A stretch of DNA of 64,000 bases from assembly GCA_964436045.1 (NCBI GenBank), contig CAYTBN010000005.1:128587-192586 (forward strand). The letters run 5' to 3'. A model generated the notes under the pieces. It made no database searches and was not told where the DNA came from. It was given only the letters and a program-made list of their open reading frames with translations. The DNA is from CAYTBN01 sp964436045 (GTDB lineage Bacteria > Myxococcota_A > UBA796 > UBA9615 > CAYRNR01). The translations under genes and the position numbers were made by a program. Positions 1-7,977 of the stretch are shown here, one piece after another; position 1 is the first letter of the stretch, and each line of letters opens with the position of its first letter.

Positions 1-135
1 GTCGAGCATCAGCTGCGCACCCGTCAGGTAGATCCAGTCGTCGAGGAACAGGGCACTGCCGACGAACGGGAGCCCCGCGACCAGGGCCACGCCCACGGGC
101 ACCCAGGGCAGGCCGCGATCCACCGCGAGGCTCAT
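1..135 (-). CDS. Membrane glycosyltransferase, N-terminus only (partial)
   Basis: The gene starts with ATG at 135 and runs off the left edge, leaving 45 residues. The visible part is a short polar start, a hydrophobic helix rich in Val/Gly/Leu, then FLDDWIYL. An Asp-Asp pair just after the first membrane helix is typical of GT-C (GT39/ArnT-like) glycosyltransferases that use lipid-linked sugars. Its ATG overlaps the UbiA stop codon (ATGA), so the two are translationally coupled and probably work on the same polyprenyl or lipid-linked product. The family is inferred from very little sequence. Confidence 0.5.
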   Translation of the reverse strand, partial: MSLAVDRGLPWVPVGVALVAGLPFVGSALFLDDWIYLTGAQLMLD

Positions 136-1013
136 CGGCCGTCCCCCGCGGTCAACGCGATGGACAGGGCCACCGCCAGCGCGGCTCCGGCGGCGACGGC
201 CAGCCGGCTGTGACCCTGGAAACGGCGCCACTGCCCCGCATCGAAGGCACCGCGCGGGGCGGCGATCCCGACGAACAGCGCGGTCAGCATTCCCCATGCC
301 GCCAGGCCTGCGCCGCGACCGTCGCCGAGGCCCAGGCCTGCCACCACGAGCGCCGCCGATACACAGGCCAGCCAGCTCCTGGCCCCGCGAGCGGCGCCGT
401 CGGCCGAAATACCGGTCGCCGAGGTGTGGACACCCGCCCGCCGATCCGCCTCCCGGTCCGCGGCGAGGTGCACCCGGTGGGCAGCCACGAACAGGCCACC
501 GCAGGCCCCCGCCCAGATCAGGGTGGTCAGGAGCGTGGACCCGCCGACCCAGGCGCCCGCCCCCGCGTTGGCCGCGCCGCCCAGCAGATGGAGGGCACCG
601 GCCGCCGCCGGCCGTCCCTTGCCGAAGACGGACGGGTCCGAGTAGATCCAGCCGCTGGTCGCGACCCCCACCGCGAGACAGCCCGGGAGCGGCCCGAGCG
701 CGGTCCAGCAGGCGACCCCGGTCAGCGCCGCGACCGATCCCAGCAACAGCAGCCAGCGGCCACTGGCGCCCGGCAACGCCCGGACGGCGGCGCTGGGGTG
801 CAGCCCGGCGATGCCGCGGTCGAGATCGGCCCGGTCGTTCCAGGCGAAGGCCGCCAGGGCCAGCGCCCAGGCACCGGCCGCCAGCACCCCCGCCTGCGCC
901 AGTGACAGCCGATCCCCGCCGGCCCAGGCCCAGCCAGCCAGGGCCGGAGCACCCACCAGCGCGGCCCGGAGGGGACGAAGGGCGAACAGAGCGGCGGCTG
1001 GGGGTGATCGCAT
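132..1013 (-). CDS. UbiA-family prenyltransferase
   Basis: A 293-residue polytopic membrane protein. The UbiA signature is present: an aspartate-rich motif NDRADLD at about residues 59-65 and a second one, DREADRRAG, in the later half; these bind Mg2+ and the polyprenyl diphosphate. The rest is Ala/Leu/Gly-rich helices. The ATG at 1013 is chosen because the frame upstream of it is Arg/Pro/Ser-rich, low-complexity sequence unlike a protein. Family members attach prenyl chains to quinone rings, haem, chlorophyll or sugars; the acceptor cannot be read here. Coupling to a putative GT-C gene hints at a lipid-linked sugar or decaprenyl-phosphate type pathway. Confidence 0.75.
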   Translation of the reverse strand: MRSPPAAALFALRPLRAALVGAPALAGWAWAGGDRLSLAQAGVLAAGAWALALAAFAWNDRADLDRGIAGLHPSAAVRALPGASGRWLLLLGSVAALTGVACWTALGPLPGCLAVGVATSGWIYSDPSVFGKGRPAAAGALHLLGGAANAGAGAWVGGSTLLTTLIWAGACGGLFVAAHRVHLAADREADRRAGVHTSATGISADGAARGARSWLACVSAALVVAGLGLGDGRGAGLAAWGMLTALFVGIAAPRGAFDAGQWRRFQGHSRLAVAAGAALAVALSIALTAGDGR

Positions 1014-1132
1014 CCTCGACCATTGTGGCCGCGGCGAGCCGCCCGCGAAACCCTCGGTGGCTGGGCGCGTTGCCGCCGCGCAGCGGTTGGGGTAGGACTG
1101 TCGGTGGACCGCGCAACCCGAGGGGAGCACCG

Positions 1133-1816
1133 ATGAGGCACGCGGCACGGGTCGGATGGGTCGCGTTGTGGACAGCCGGCTGGCTGGTCGCCGGCTGCTG
1201 CAAGCAGGTCCCGGAGGACCGCAACCGCCCGGGCGATCACGCCGGGCCACGGGGCGAGGACGCGACGGCCGATGACGATGACTCGGCCGGGGATGTGGTG
1301 ATCGCGTCGTTCGCCGACGACGCAGAGCGCCGCGAGCGAGTGCGCGATCTGATCGCACCCCACCTGGATCCCCTGGCACCGATGGCGGGCTTCAACTACG
1401 GCCCCGCCCTCGAAGGGGGACTGCACGGGGTCGATCAGTGGACCCTGTCGCTGGTCGGCGAGACCGGGATCTGGGTGTTCGCCAACCGCATGGAATCCGA
1501 AGAGATCGCCAAGAGCCACAAGCGTTTCTACAAGAGCGGTCGGATCCCGCCCGGGAGCCCCACCGAGCAGCTGGGCTTCGTCGGCCTGCTGGCCACCCCC
1601 GGCGAGGAACTGGCGGTGGGGGATCGGGAGCTGCGCCGGATCGACGCGCAGGGCTACTGGAAGGAGCAGGCGGTCGAGGGGGTGATCCTGGACGCCACCT
1701 GCAAACGCTGGCCCGACGAGATCCATCTGGCCATCTCTGCGCATGCGCCCAAGGACCAGTTCGACCTGGCCGCCGCCATGCCGGTCATCGAGGCGCTGGC
1801 GGTCTGCGACGAGTAG
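1133..1816 (+). CDS. Lipoprotein with Asp-rich linker, unknown function
   Basis: A 227-residue protein with a signal peptide ending in a lipobox (LVAGC), so it should be lipidated and envelope-anchored. About 25 residues later comes an acidic linker containing ADDDDSAGD, a motif that recurs in other exported proteins of this window. The remaining ~180 residues form a soluble domain without a motif I recognise. The ATG at 1133 begins the signal peptide; the long open frame upstream is antisense to ubiA. It ends 9 nt before the kinase gene downstream, so the two may be co-transcribed. Confidence 0.75.
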   Translation: MRHAARVGWVALWTAGWLVAGCCKQVPEDRNRPGDHAGPRGEDATADDDDSAGDVVIASFADDAERRERVRDLIAPHLDPLAPMAGFNYGPALEGGLHGVDQWTLSLVGETGIWVFANRMESEEIAKSHKRFYKSGRIPPGSPTEQLGFVGLLATPGEELAVGDRELRRIDAQGYWKEQAVEGVILDATCKRWPDEIHLAISAHAPKDQFDLAAAMPVIEALAVCDE

Positions 1817-1825
1817 GGGGGCAAG

Positions 1826-2779
1826 GTGGTCGACCAGGGGGACCCGCCCGCGGAGGGAGACGTCGAACCGACCGTCGACCGGCCCGTCGTGGCCGCCGAC
1901 GAATCCCTGGAATACCCGACCGATGCCGACCTGACCCAGGCGGATCGGCCCATCGCGGAGGCCGGTGGTGGCCGGTTGATCCGTCCCGGCGACCGGGTCG
2001 ACCACTACCAGGTCACGCGCTTCTTGGGCCGCGGGGGCATGGGTGAGGTCTATCTGGCCCGGGACACCCTGCTCGGGCGACGCCTGGCGCTCAAGGTGCT
2101 CCGACCCGCCTCGCTGGGCAGCCCCAAGGCGGTGGCGCGTTTCCTCCACGAGGCCCGCACGACCGCCCGCTTCGCCCACCCCCACATCGTGACCGTCTAC
2201 GGGGTCGGCGAGGTGAACGGCCACCCTTACGTGGCGCTGGAGTACCTGGAGGGGCAGACCCTGCGGGAGCGCCTGCGCGAAGGCCGGCTGGGGTCCCGCG
2301 AGGCGACCCGCATCGGCCTGGCGGTGGCCGACGCCCTCCGCGAGGCACACGGCCACCAGGTCCTCCACCGGGATCTGAAACCCGAGAACGTGATGATCCC
2401 CCGGGACGGCCGGGTGCGGGTGCTGGACTTCGGACTGGCGAAGCAGGTGGAAGCCGTCGGGCGGCCACCCACTGAACCGGGAGAGCGGTCGGCCGTCGCG
2501 CCCACCGCCTGGCCCAGCGGGGAGCCGGTCCCCACCCCCTTCGTCTCCCAGGAGGCCCGGCCTCGCGGTACGCCCGCGTACATGTCCCCCGAACAGTGGA
2601 CCGACCAGGAGGTGACCCCGGCCAGCGACGTGTGGGCGCTCGGCGTGCTGCTCTTCGAGCTGGTGACCGGACGCAAGCCCTTCGATACCTCGGACGTGTA
2701 CCGGCTGGCCTACCAGATCTCCGGACCCGACCCGTTGCCTGCGCTGGGGGGGATGTACCCCCGCCGCTGGCCACCCTGA
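1826..2779 (+). CDS. Ser/Thr protein kinase segment of the interrupted fusion
   Basis: GTG start with a G-rich ribosome site just upstream. After ~50 acidic residues comes a complete Hanks-type kinase domain: Gly loop GRGGMGEVY, catalytic Lys in ALKVL, HRDLKPENV catalytic loop, DFGLAK Mg2+ motif and GTPAYMSPEQW activation-segment end. All catalytic residues are present. The frame is lost in a G run at 2746-2752; the natural reading continues as ALGGDVPPPLATLI in the next frame, which completes the kinase C-lobe. If the break is real, the product lacks only the last C-lobe helices and the NTPase and sensor parts. Confidence 0.85.
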   Translation: MVDQGDPPAEGDVEPTVDRPVVAADESLEYPTDADLTQADRPIAEAGGGRLIRPGDRVDHYQVTRFLGRGGMGEVYLARDTLLGRRLALKVLRPASLGSPKAVARFLHEARTTARFAHPHIVTVYGVGEVNGHPYVALEYLEGQTLRERLREGRLGSREATRIGLAVADALREAHGHQVLHRDLKPENVMIPRDGRVRVLDFGLAKQVEAVGRPPTEPGERSAVAPTAWPSGEPVPTPFVSQEARPRGTPAYMSPEQWTDQEVTPASDVWALGVLLFELVTGRKPFDTSDVYRLAYQISGPDPLPALGGMYPRRWPP

Positions 2780-3447
2780 TCGCCTCGTGTACCGAGAAGG
2801 AGGCGCATCGGCGGCCGCCCCTCGATCGGGTGCGGGAGATCCTGGACGGGCTGGTCGGCGGCAGCCGGAGCGTTGGCGGGCGCGAGCGGCCACCTTTCCG
2901 CGGGCTGCTGCCCTGCGACGAGGGTGATGCGGATCGATTCTTCGGCCGCGACGCGGAGCTGGACGCCTTCGTCGAGCGCCTGCGCCACGAGCCGACCCTG
3001 GGCGTGGTAGGTGCCTCCGGGGCCGGGAAGAGCTCGTTCGTGGCCGCCGGGGTCGTGCCTCGCCTCCGGGAGCAGGGCCCCTGGACCGTGCTCTCCATGC
3101 GAACGGGCCGCGATCCGCTGCGGACGCTGGCGACCCGTCTGCTGTGGCGGACGGCGACGGTCTCCGGCGGCACCGCCCCCAACGGCCAGTCGGGCGCCGG
3201 CTCGTTCGCCTCCGGTCTCGTACCGCCGGGCCTGGACCCGGCCACCGCCGAGCAAACCCTGATCCGGGAGCTACGGGACGCACCGGAGCGCCTCTCGCTC
3301 AAGCTCGGTCAGCTGGCAGAGGGCGAACAGGCCCGGGTGTTGCTGGTCGTCGACCAGCTCGAGGAGCTGTACACCACGGTCGAGCAGGCGGCGGACCGGG
3401 GCCTGTTCATGCGGGCGCTGGCCACCGCGGCCGACGATCGTCAGGGC
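2752..3447 (+). CDS. Kinase C-lobe end and nSTAND NTPase segment
   Basis: This segment continues the kinase C-lobe (EKEAHRRPPLDRV, the conserved Arg-Pro of kinase subdomain XI) and then enters an nSTAND1-type NTPase. FFGRDAELDAF is the usual entry motif, GASGAGKSS the Walker A P-loop and VLLVVDQLEELYT the Walker B strand. The surrounding open frame spans 2596-3627, but only this part matches the family. A one-base deficit near 3447-3449 ends the homologous reading; it resumes as VRVVFTARDDFLGRL in the next frame (the STAND sensor-1 region). Confidence 0.75.
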
Positions 3448-3449
3448 CC

Positions 3450-5679
3450 GTGCGGGTGGTGTTCACGGCGCGCGACGACTTCCTCGGCCGGTTGGCGGAA
3501 GGCCGGTACGCCCGCGAGGTCTTCAGTCGCGTGTCCGTGCTGCGGAGCCCGGATGCGGCCAACCTGCGCGAGATCCTGGAGCGATCGGTGGCCGCTGCTG
3601 GCCACGCCTTCGAGGACGCCGCCTTGACCGAGGAGATCGCCGCGGTGGTCGTGGGAGAACAGGCGGCGCTGCCCCTGCTGCAGGTGGCAGGCCAGTTGCT
3701 CTGGGAGCGACGGGATCGCCAGAAGAAGGTGTTGCGGCGAGCGGACTACGAGGATCTCGGGGGGGTCGGCGGTGCACTCGCGCGGCACGCCGACGGGGTC
3801 CTCGACGGGCAGTCGTCGGAGCAGGTGCGGCTCGCCCGGGAGCTCCTGCTGCGCCTGGTCACGCCTGAAGGGGCCCGGCGGGTGGTGGCCCGCTCGGAGC
3901 TGCTCGATGGGCTGGCCAGCGCCGCGGGACAGGTGCTGGATCGGTTGATCGACGGACGGCTGGTGCACGCCCGGCGGGCCCGGCGCGGCCGGGGACACGA
4001 GGCCGAGCTGGAGCTGGCCCACGAATCCCTGGTCTGCACCTGGGATCGCCTCGCCCGCTGGTTCGACGGCAGCCGGGAGGAGATGGCCTTCCTGGCCGAA
4101 GTGGGCCAGGCGGCGGAGCTGTGGGAGCGCCGCGGGAGTCCGGTCGACGAGACCTGGGAGGGTGACGCTCTCGACGACGCCGCGCGGCGGCTGGCGACCC
4201 TCGTCGAGGTTCCGCCGACCGTCGAGCGTTTCGTGGCGGCCGGTGGGCAACGGCGCGCCCGCCTCCGCCGACAGCGTCGGGTGGCCGCGTCGCTGGGCGT
4301 GGGTGCCCTGGTGGTGATCGCGGCGGTGATGGCCGGGCTGTTCCTGGATGCCCGGGCCCAGCGGGATTGGGCGCAGCAGAAGATCGCCGAGGTTCAGCGC
4401 GAGGGCGCCCGCGCTGCCTGGATGAAGGGGGACCTGCTGGAAGCGCGGGCCAAGCTGCGCATGTCGCTGGAGACGGAGGACTCGCCCCTCGCCCGCGCCC
4501 TGTGGCGGCAGTTGCAGCAGTCCCCCGAGTACTGGCGCAAGCGCCTCGGCGGCCGACTGTGGGATGTGTGCTTCTCCCCGGACGGCGATCGGGTAGCGGT
4601 CGCCTGCGACGACGGCGCGATCTACCTCTTCGGGACGCTGACCCGTGAGCAGCGGGTTCTTCGCGGCCACTCCGACCAGGTCACGGCCGTGGCGTTCGAC
4701 CGGGCAGGCGGGCGCCTGGTGTCAGGCGCCTCCAACGGCGAGGTTGGCCTGTGGGATCTGGCGGAGGGCGGACTCTCGCTGCTGTACGGCCACCGGGACA
4801 GGGTCGTCGCTGCGGCCTTCAGCCCTGCCGGTGACCGGATCGCCACGGCCGGCGCCGACGATACGGTCCGGCTGTGGGATCCGGCGACCGGTGCTGCGGG
4901 CCACGTCCTCGAGGGCCATGAGGGGGATGTCAACGGGGTGGACTTCACCCCCGACGGGGAGCTGCTGGTAAGCGGCGGTTCGGATGCCACCGTGCGGATC
5001 TGGGAGGTTGCGACCGGCGAGGAGGTCCGCGTGCTCACGGGCCACGACCTGGGGGTGGGCAAGGTGGCCGTGGGTTCCGACGGCCGGCTGGTGGCCTCCG
5101 CCGGCCGGGACACCACCGTAAGGATCTGGGACCTGGCGACCGGCAATGAGGTCCAGCTGCTCGAGGGCCACGACGAGGGGGTCGTCGACGTGGCATTTGG
5201 CCCTGCCGGCCGTCTGCTCGTGTCCGGGGGGCGGGACGACGTCGTGCGGATCTGGGACGTGGACAACGGTGAGCAGCTGGAACAGTTCCGGGGCCACGAG
5301 GACTGGCTGCACGGAGTGGCGTTCAGCCCTGCTAGGCGGTTGGTGGCCTCGGCCAGCGGTGACAGCACGCTGCGACTGTGGCGGGTCGGACAGGAGCGCA
5401 ACGTCCGGACCGGATCCGGACACGAGGAGCAGGTCTTCGGAGTCTCGTTCGACGATCGCGGCCAGTGGCTGGCGTCCGGGAGCGCCGACTCGACGGTCCG
5501 GGTCTGGAAGGTGAACAGCGGCGCGGAACAGCTGGTGATTCCCGGGCACCTCGGTGGGGTGTACGGGGTGGATTTTGGCCCCGCTGCTGGGCGGCTGGCC
5601 TCTGCCGGAGCCGACCAGACCGTACGACTCTGGAGCGTGGATTCAGGGCGGGAGCTGACAGTCCTGGCCGGACACGAGG
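3450..5679 (+). CDS. nSTAND C-terminal part, TM helix and WD40 repeats 1-9
   Basis: It begins with the sensor region of the NTPase (VVFTARDDFLGRL, where the Arg is the usual STAND residue) and winged-helix/helical STAND sequence including LAHESLVCTWDRL. One transmembrane helix follows (around nt 4290-4350), so the kinase/NTPase half is expected on one side of the inner membrane and the propeller on the other. Nine WD40 repeats then run to 5679, with repeating GH...VRLWD signatures. The open frame itself extends to 5843, but after 5680 the repeat pattern moves to another frame. Confidence 0.75.
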
Positions 5680-7188
5680 GTGGCCGTTCTGGACGTGGAG
5701 TTCGGTCCCGCCGGCAGCCTGCTCGCTTCCTGTGGAGTAGGGCCCCTGGTCAGGCTGTGGGATCCGACCACCGGCAAGTTCTTGCGGATCCTGCAGGCCT
5801 CCGGCACGGGGGTGTACGCCCTCGCCTTCCGCCCGGATGGTGAGCGGATCGCCGTGGGTGGGGACGAGCGTGTGCACCTGTTCGAACCGGCGACCGGTCG
5901 CGAGTGGCGGTCGCTGGACGCCAGCGGTAGCGGCCTCATCTGGGACATGGACTTCTCGCCCTCGGGCAGGGAGCTGGTGGCAGCCACTGACGCGCAGGCC
6001 GTCCGGGTCTGGGATCTGCCGGGCGGTGGGAGCCGGTCCCTGGGGGATCCGCGGATCCGGCACACCTCGGTGGCCTACCACCCGACAGAACGTCGTGTGG
6101 CCGCGGCGCGGGCGGACGGGACGGCCCGGATCTGGGACCTGGAGGAGGAGGAGGAGGTCGTCCTCCGCGGCCACCGTGACGAGATCAACCGGGTACGGTT
6201 CAGCGCCGACGGCAAGAAGGTGGCGACCACGTCGGCTGACGCCACGGTCCAGCTTTGGGACGCGGAGACCGGGTTGCCTTACTGGCGCGCACCGTTGCTG
6301 GTCGAGGACCCGCCGCAGCTGGTGACCCACGCGGGCTGGATCAACCTCGATGGTCGTGAATCGTCGGCGGACGCCGGGGCTGCGGTCTGGCGCCAGGAGG
6401 TGCTGCGAGACGCGCGCTCGGCGGCGATGTCCCCGGACGGATCGCTGGTGTGCGTCCGCCGCCACGACGATCGTCTGACCCTCTGGGACGTGGACCGGGA
6501 CGAGCGACTGCTCGACAGACCCGCACAGGGGCTGCAGACCGTGGTGGCCACCGCAAGCGGCTGTCACGCGCTGAGCGCGAGCGGCCAGGTCACCTACCAT
6601 CCGGCGTCGGGCCGCGAGCCGACCGTGCTCCAGGAGGAGGTCACCGCCCTGTCCCTCGACGGCGACTGGCTGCTGACCGCCGCCGCGGGCGAGGTCTGGA
6701 GCCTCGACGTCGACGGCGGTCAGGGCGCGCACTGGCTCGCGGACCGGGACGTGACGGCCGTGGCCCGGCTCGCCGATGGGATCGCCGTGGGCTACGGAAA
6801 CGGGAACGTGGAGTTCCTGTCGACCGAGGGGCCCGGCTGGACCTTCGATCTGGAGGACACACCCTCGGTCGCAGTCACCCGCCTGCGGGCGGGACCGGAG
6901 GAGACACTTGCCGTGGGTTATGCCGACGGCACGGTGGGACTGTGGAGCCTGGAGAACGGTTACCGGCTGCACCGCTTCGACCTGCACGGCCCCGTCGCCC
7001 ACCTGGCCCTCGTCGGCGACAGCCTGGTGGCGGTAAGCGAGCTGGGGGATCGTCACACCCTGGACCTGCGGGTGTTCGACCGGGACTATTGTCAGCTGCT
7101 CCGCGCTGTGTGGGCCGAGGTCCCCGTGGTCTGGGAAGGCGGCGCCGCGGTGCAACGCGCCCCGTCCGGACCGGCAGCCTGTCTGTAG
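5680..7188 (+). CDS. WD40 repeats 10-14 and degenerate propeller (C-terminal segment)
   Basis: It continues the WD40 array with five more recognisable blades (RLWDP, HLFEP, RVWDL, RIWDL, QLWDA), making 14, i.e. two seven-bladed propellers. About 290 residues of weaker repeats follow, probably a third propeller, ending at TAG 7186-7188. An internal GTG at 5680 gives an open start but has no ribosome-binding site and lies inside a repeat, so this is a fragment of the upstream gene and not an independent gene. The propeller is expected to be the ligand or protein-sensing end. Confidence 0.75.
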   Translation: MAVLDVEFGPAGSLLASCGVGPLVRLWDPTTGKFLRILQASGTGVYALAFRPDGERIAVGGDERVHLFEPATGREWRSLDASGSGLIWDMDFSPSGRELVAATDAQAVRVWDLPGGGSRSLGDPRIRHTSVAYHPTERRVAAARADGTARIWDLEEEEEVVLRGHRDEINRVRFSADGKKVATTSADATVQLWDAETGLPYWRAPLLVEDPPQLVTHAGWINLDGRESSADAGAAVWRQEVLRDARSAAMSPDGSLVCVRRHDDRLTLWDVDRDERLLDRPAQGLQTVVATASGCHALSASGQVTYHPASGREPTVLQEEVTALSLDGDWLLTAAAGEVWSLDVDGGQGAHWLADRDVTAVARLADGIAVGYGNGNVEFLSTEGPGWTFDLEDTPSVAVTRLRAGPEETLAVGYADGTVGLWSLENGYRLHRFDLHGPVAHLALVGDSLVAVSELGDRHTLDLRVFDRDYCQLLRAVWAEVPVVWEGGAAVQRAPSGPAACL

Positions 7189-7197
7189 TGATCCGGG

Positions 7198-7977
7198 TCA
7201 GTCGAACTCGACGATCAGCGGGGCGTGGTCGGATGGGTTTCCCTCGCCGCTGGTCTTCTTCCGCTCGTCCCGGTCGACACTGACGGCGGTGACCCGGTCG
7301 CGCAGGGCGGCGGTCCCCAGCGCGAGGTCGATGCGCAGCCCGAAATCCCGGGGAAAGGCGCCACCCCGGTAGTCCCACCAGGTGAAGGCCGGTTCGTCGG
7401 GAACCAGGTGACGATGCAGGTCGACCAGGCCCCGCTCCAGCAGGGTTTCCAGTCGCCGCCGCTCCGGGTCGCTGCACAGCACCCGGTCGCGCCAGCGCTC
7501 GGGGTCGTGCACGTCCCGATCGGCGGGAGCGATGTTGAAGTCGCCTGCGATGACCAGGGGCATGGAGGGATCGTGGGTGTCCTCCAGCCACGCCGTCAGT
7601 GCGTCGAGCCAGGCCAGCTTGAGGTCGTACTTGGGATCGCCGACCTCCTTGCCGTTGACCACGTACACGTCGACCACCCGGATGCCGCCGACCTCCGCGC
7701 TGATCACCCGGGCCTGCTCGGGTATTGGATCGCCGGCGAACCCGGCGACCATGCCCTTCGTCGGCTCGCGGGTCAGCAGGGCGACGCCGTTGTAGGTCTT
7801 CTGGCCGTGGGTGGCCGCGTGGTAGCCCGCTGACCGGACCGCGTCGACCGGGAACAGGTCATCGGTGGCCTTGGTCTCCTGCAAGCACAGCACGTCGGGC
7901 CGGTGGCGTTCCAGCAGCGCCAGCAGGCGGTCCAGCCGCGCCCGCACCGAGTTCACGTTCCAGGAGATCAGCTTCAC
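7198..7977 (-). CDS. xthA: Exodeoxyribonuclease III
   Basis: A 259-residue EEP-fold nuclease, the usual length for bacterial XthA. Visible active-site motifs are WNVNS (Asn7), LQETK (metal-binding Glu34), GDFNIAP (Asp/Asn), and C-terminal RIDLAL and SDHAP with the catalytic Asp-His. It is an AP endonuclease and 3' exonuclease in base-excision repair. The start is GTG (7977) in a GTGA overlap with the stop of the upstream FG-GAP lipoprotein gene, so the two are coupled although no functional link is obvious. Confidence 0.93.
   Translation of the reverse strand: MKLISWNVNSVRARLDRLLALLERHRPDVLCLQETKATDDLFPVDAVRSAGYHAATHGQKTYNGVALLTREPTKGMVAGFAGDPIPEQARVISAEVGGIRVVDVYVVNGKEVGDPKYDLKLAWLDALTAWLEDTHDPSMPLVIAGDFNIAPADRDVHDPERWRDRVLCSDPERRRLETLLERGLVDLHRHLVPDEPAFTWWDYRGGAFPRDFGLRIDLALGTAALRDRVTAVSVDRDERKKTSGEGNPSDHAPLIVEFD

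Larger units (their letters stand above)
1826..7188 (+). pseudogene. Ser/Thr kinase - nSTAND NTPase - WD40 protein, interrupted by three indels
   Basis: Four consecutive open segments in frames 2, 1, 3 and 1 join into one protein of about 1,787 residues: kinase, nSTAND1-like P-loop NTPase, transmembrane helix, 14 clear WD40 repeats and a degenerate C-terminal propeller. Frame changes lie in a 7-G run (2746-2752, one G short), at a G3C3 tract (3444-3449, one base short) and at 5678-5685 (one base extra, or two short). Protein similarity continues across each break without loss of residues, so the breaks are recent mutations or base-calling errors. Kinase-STAND-WD40 fusions occur in developmentally complex bacteria as signalling or conflict-response switches; this role is inferred. 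The pieces are listed separately below. Confidence 0.8.

Noticed and set aside
722..3283. Long minus-strand frame opposite the kinase gene, and similar long antisense frames (e.g. 7725-10400, 28912-31341, 61575-62783)
   Set aside because: Arg/Pro/Gly/His-rich translations without motifs, exactly opposite well-supported genes; a normal effect of high GC content.
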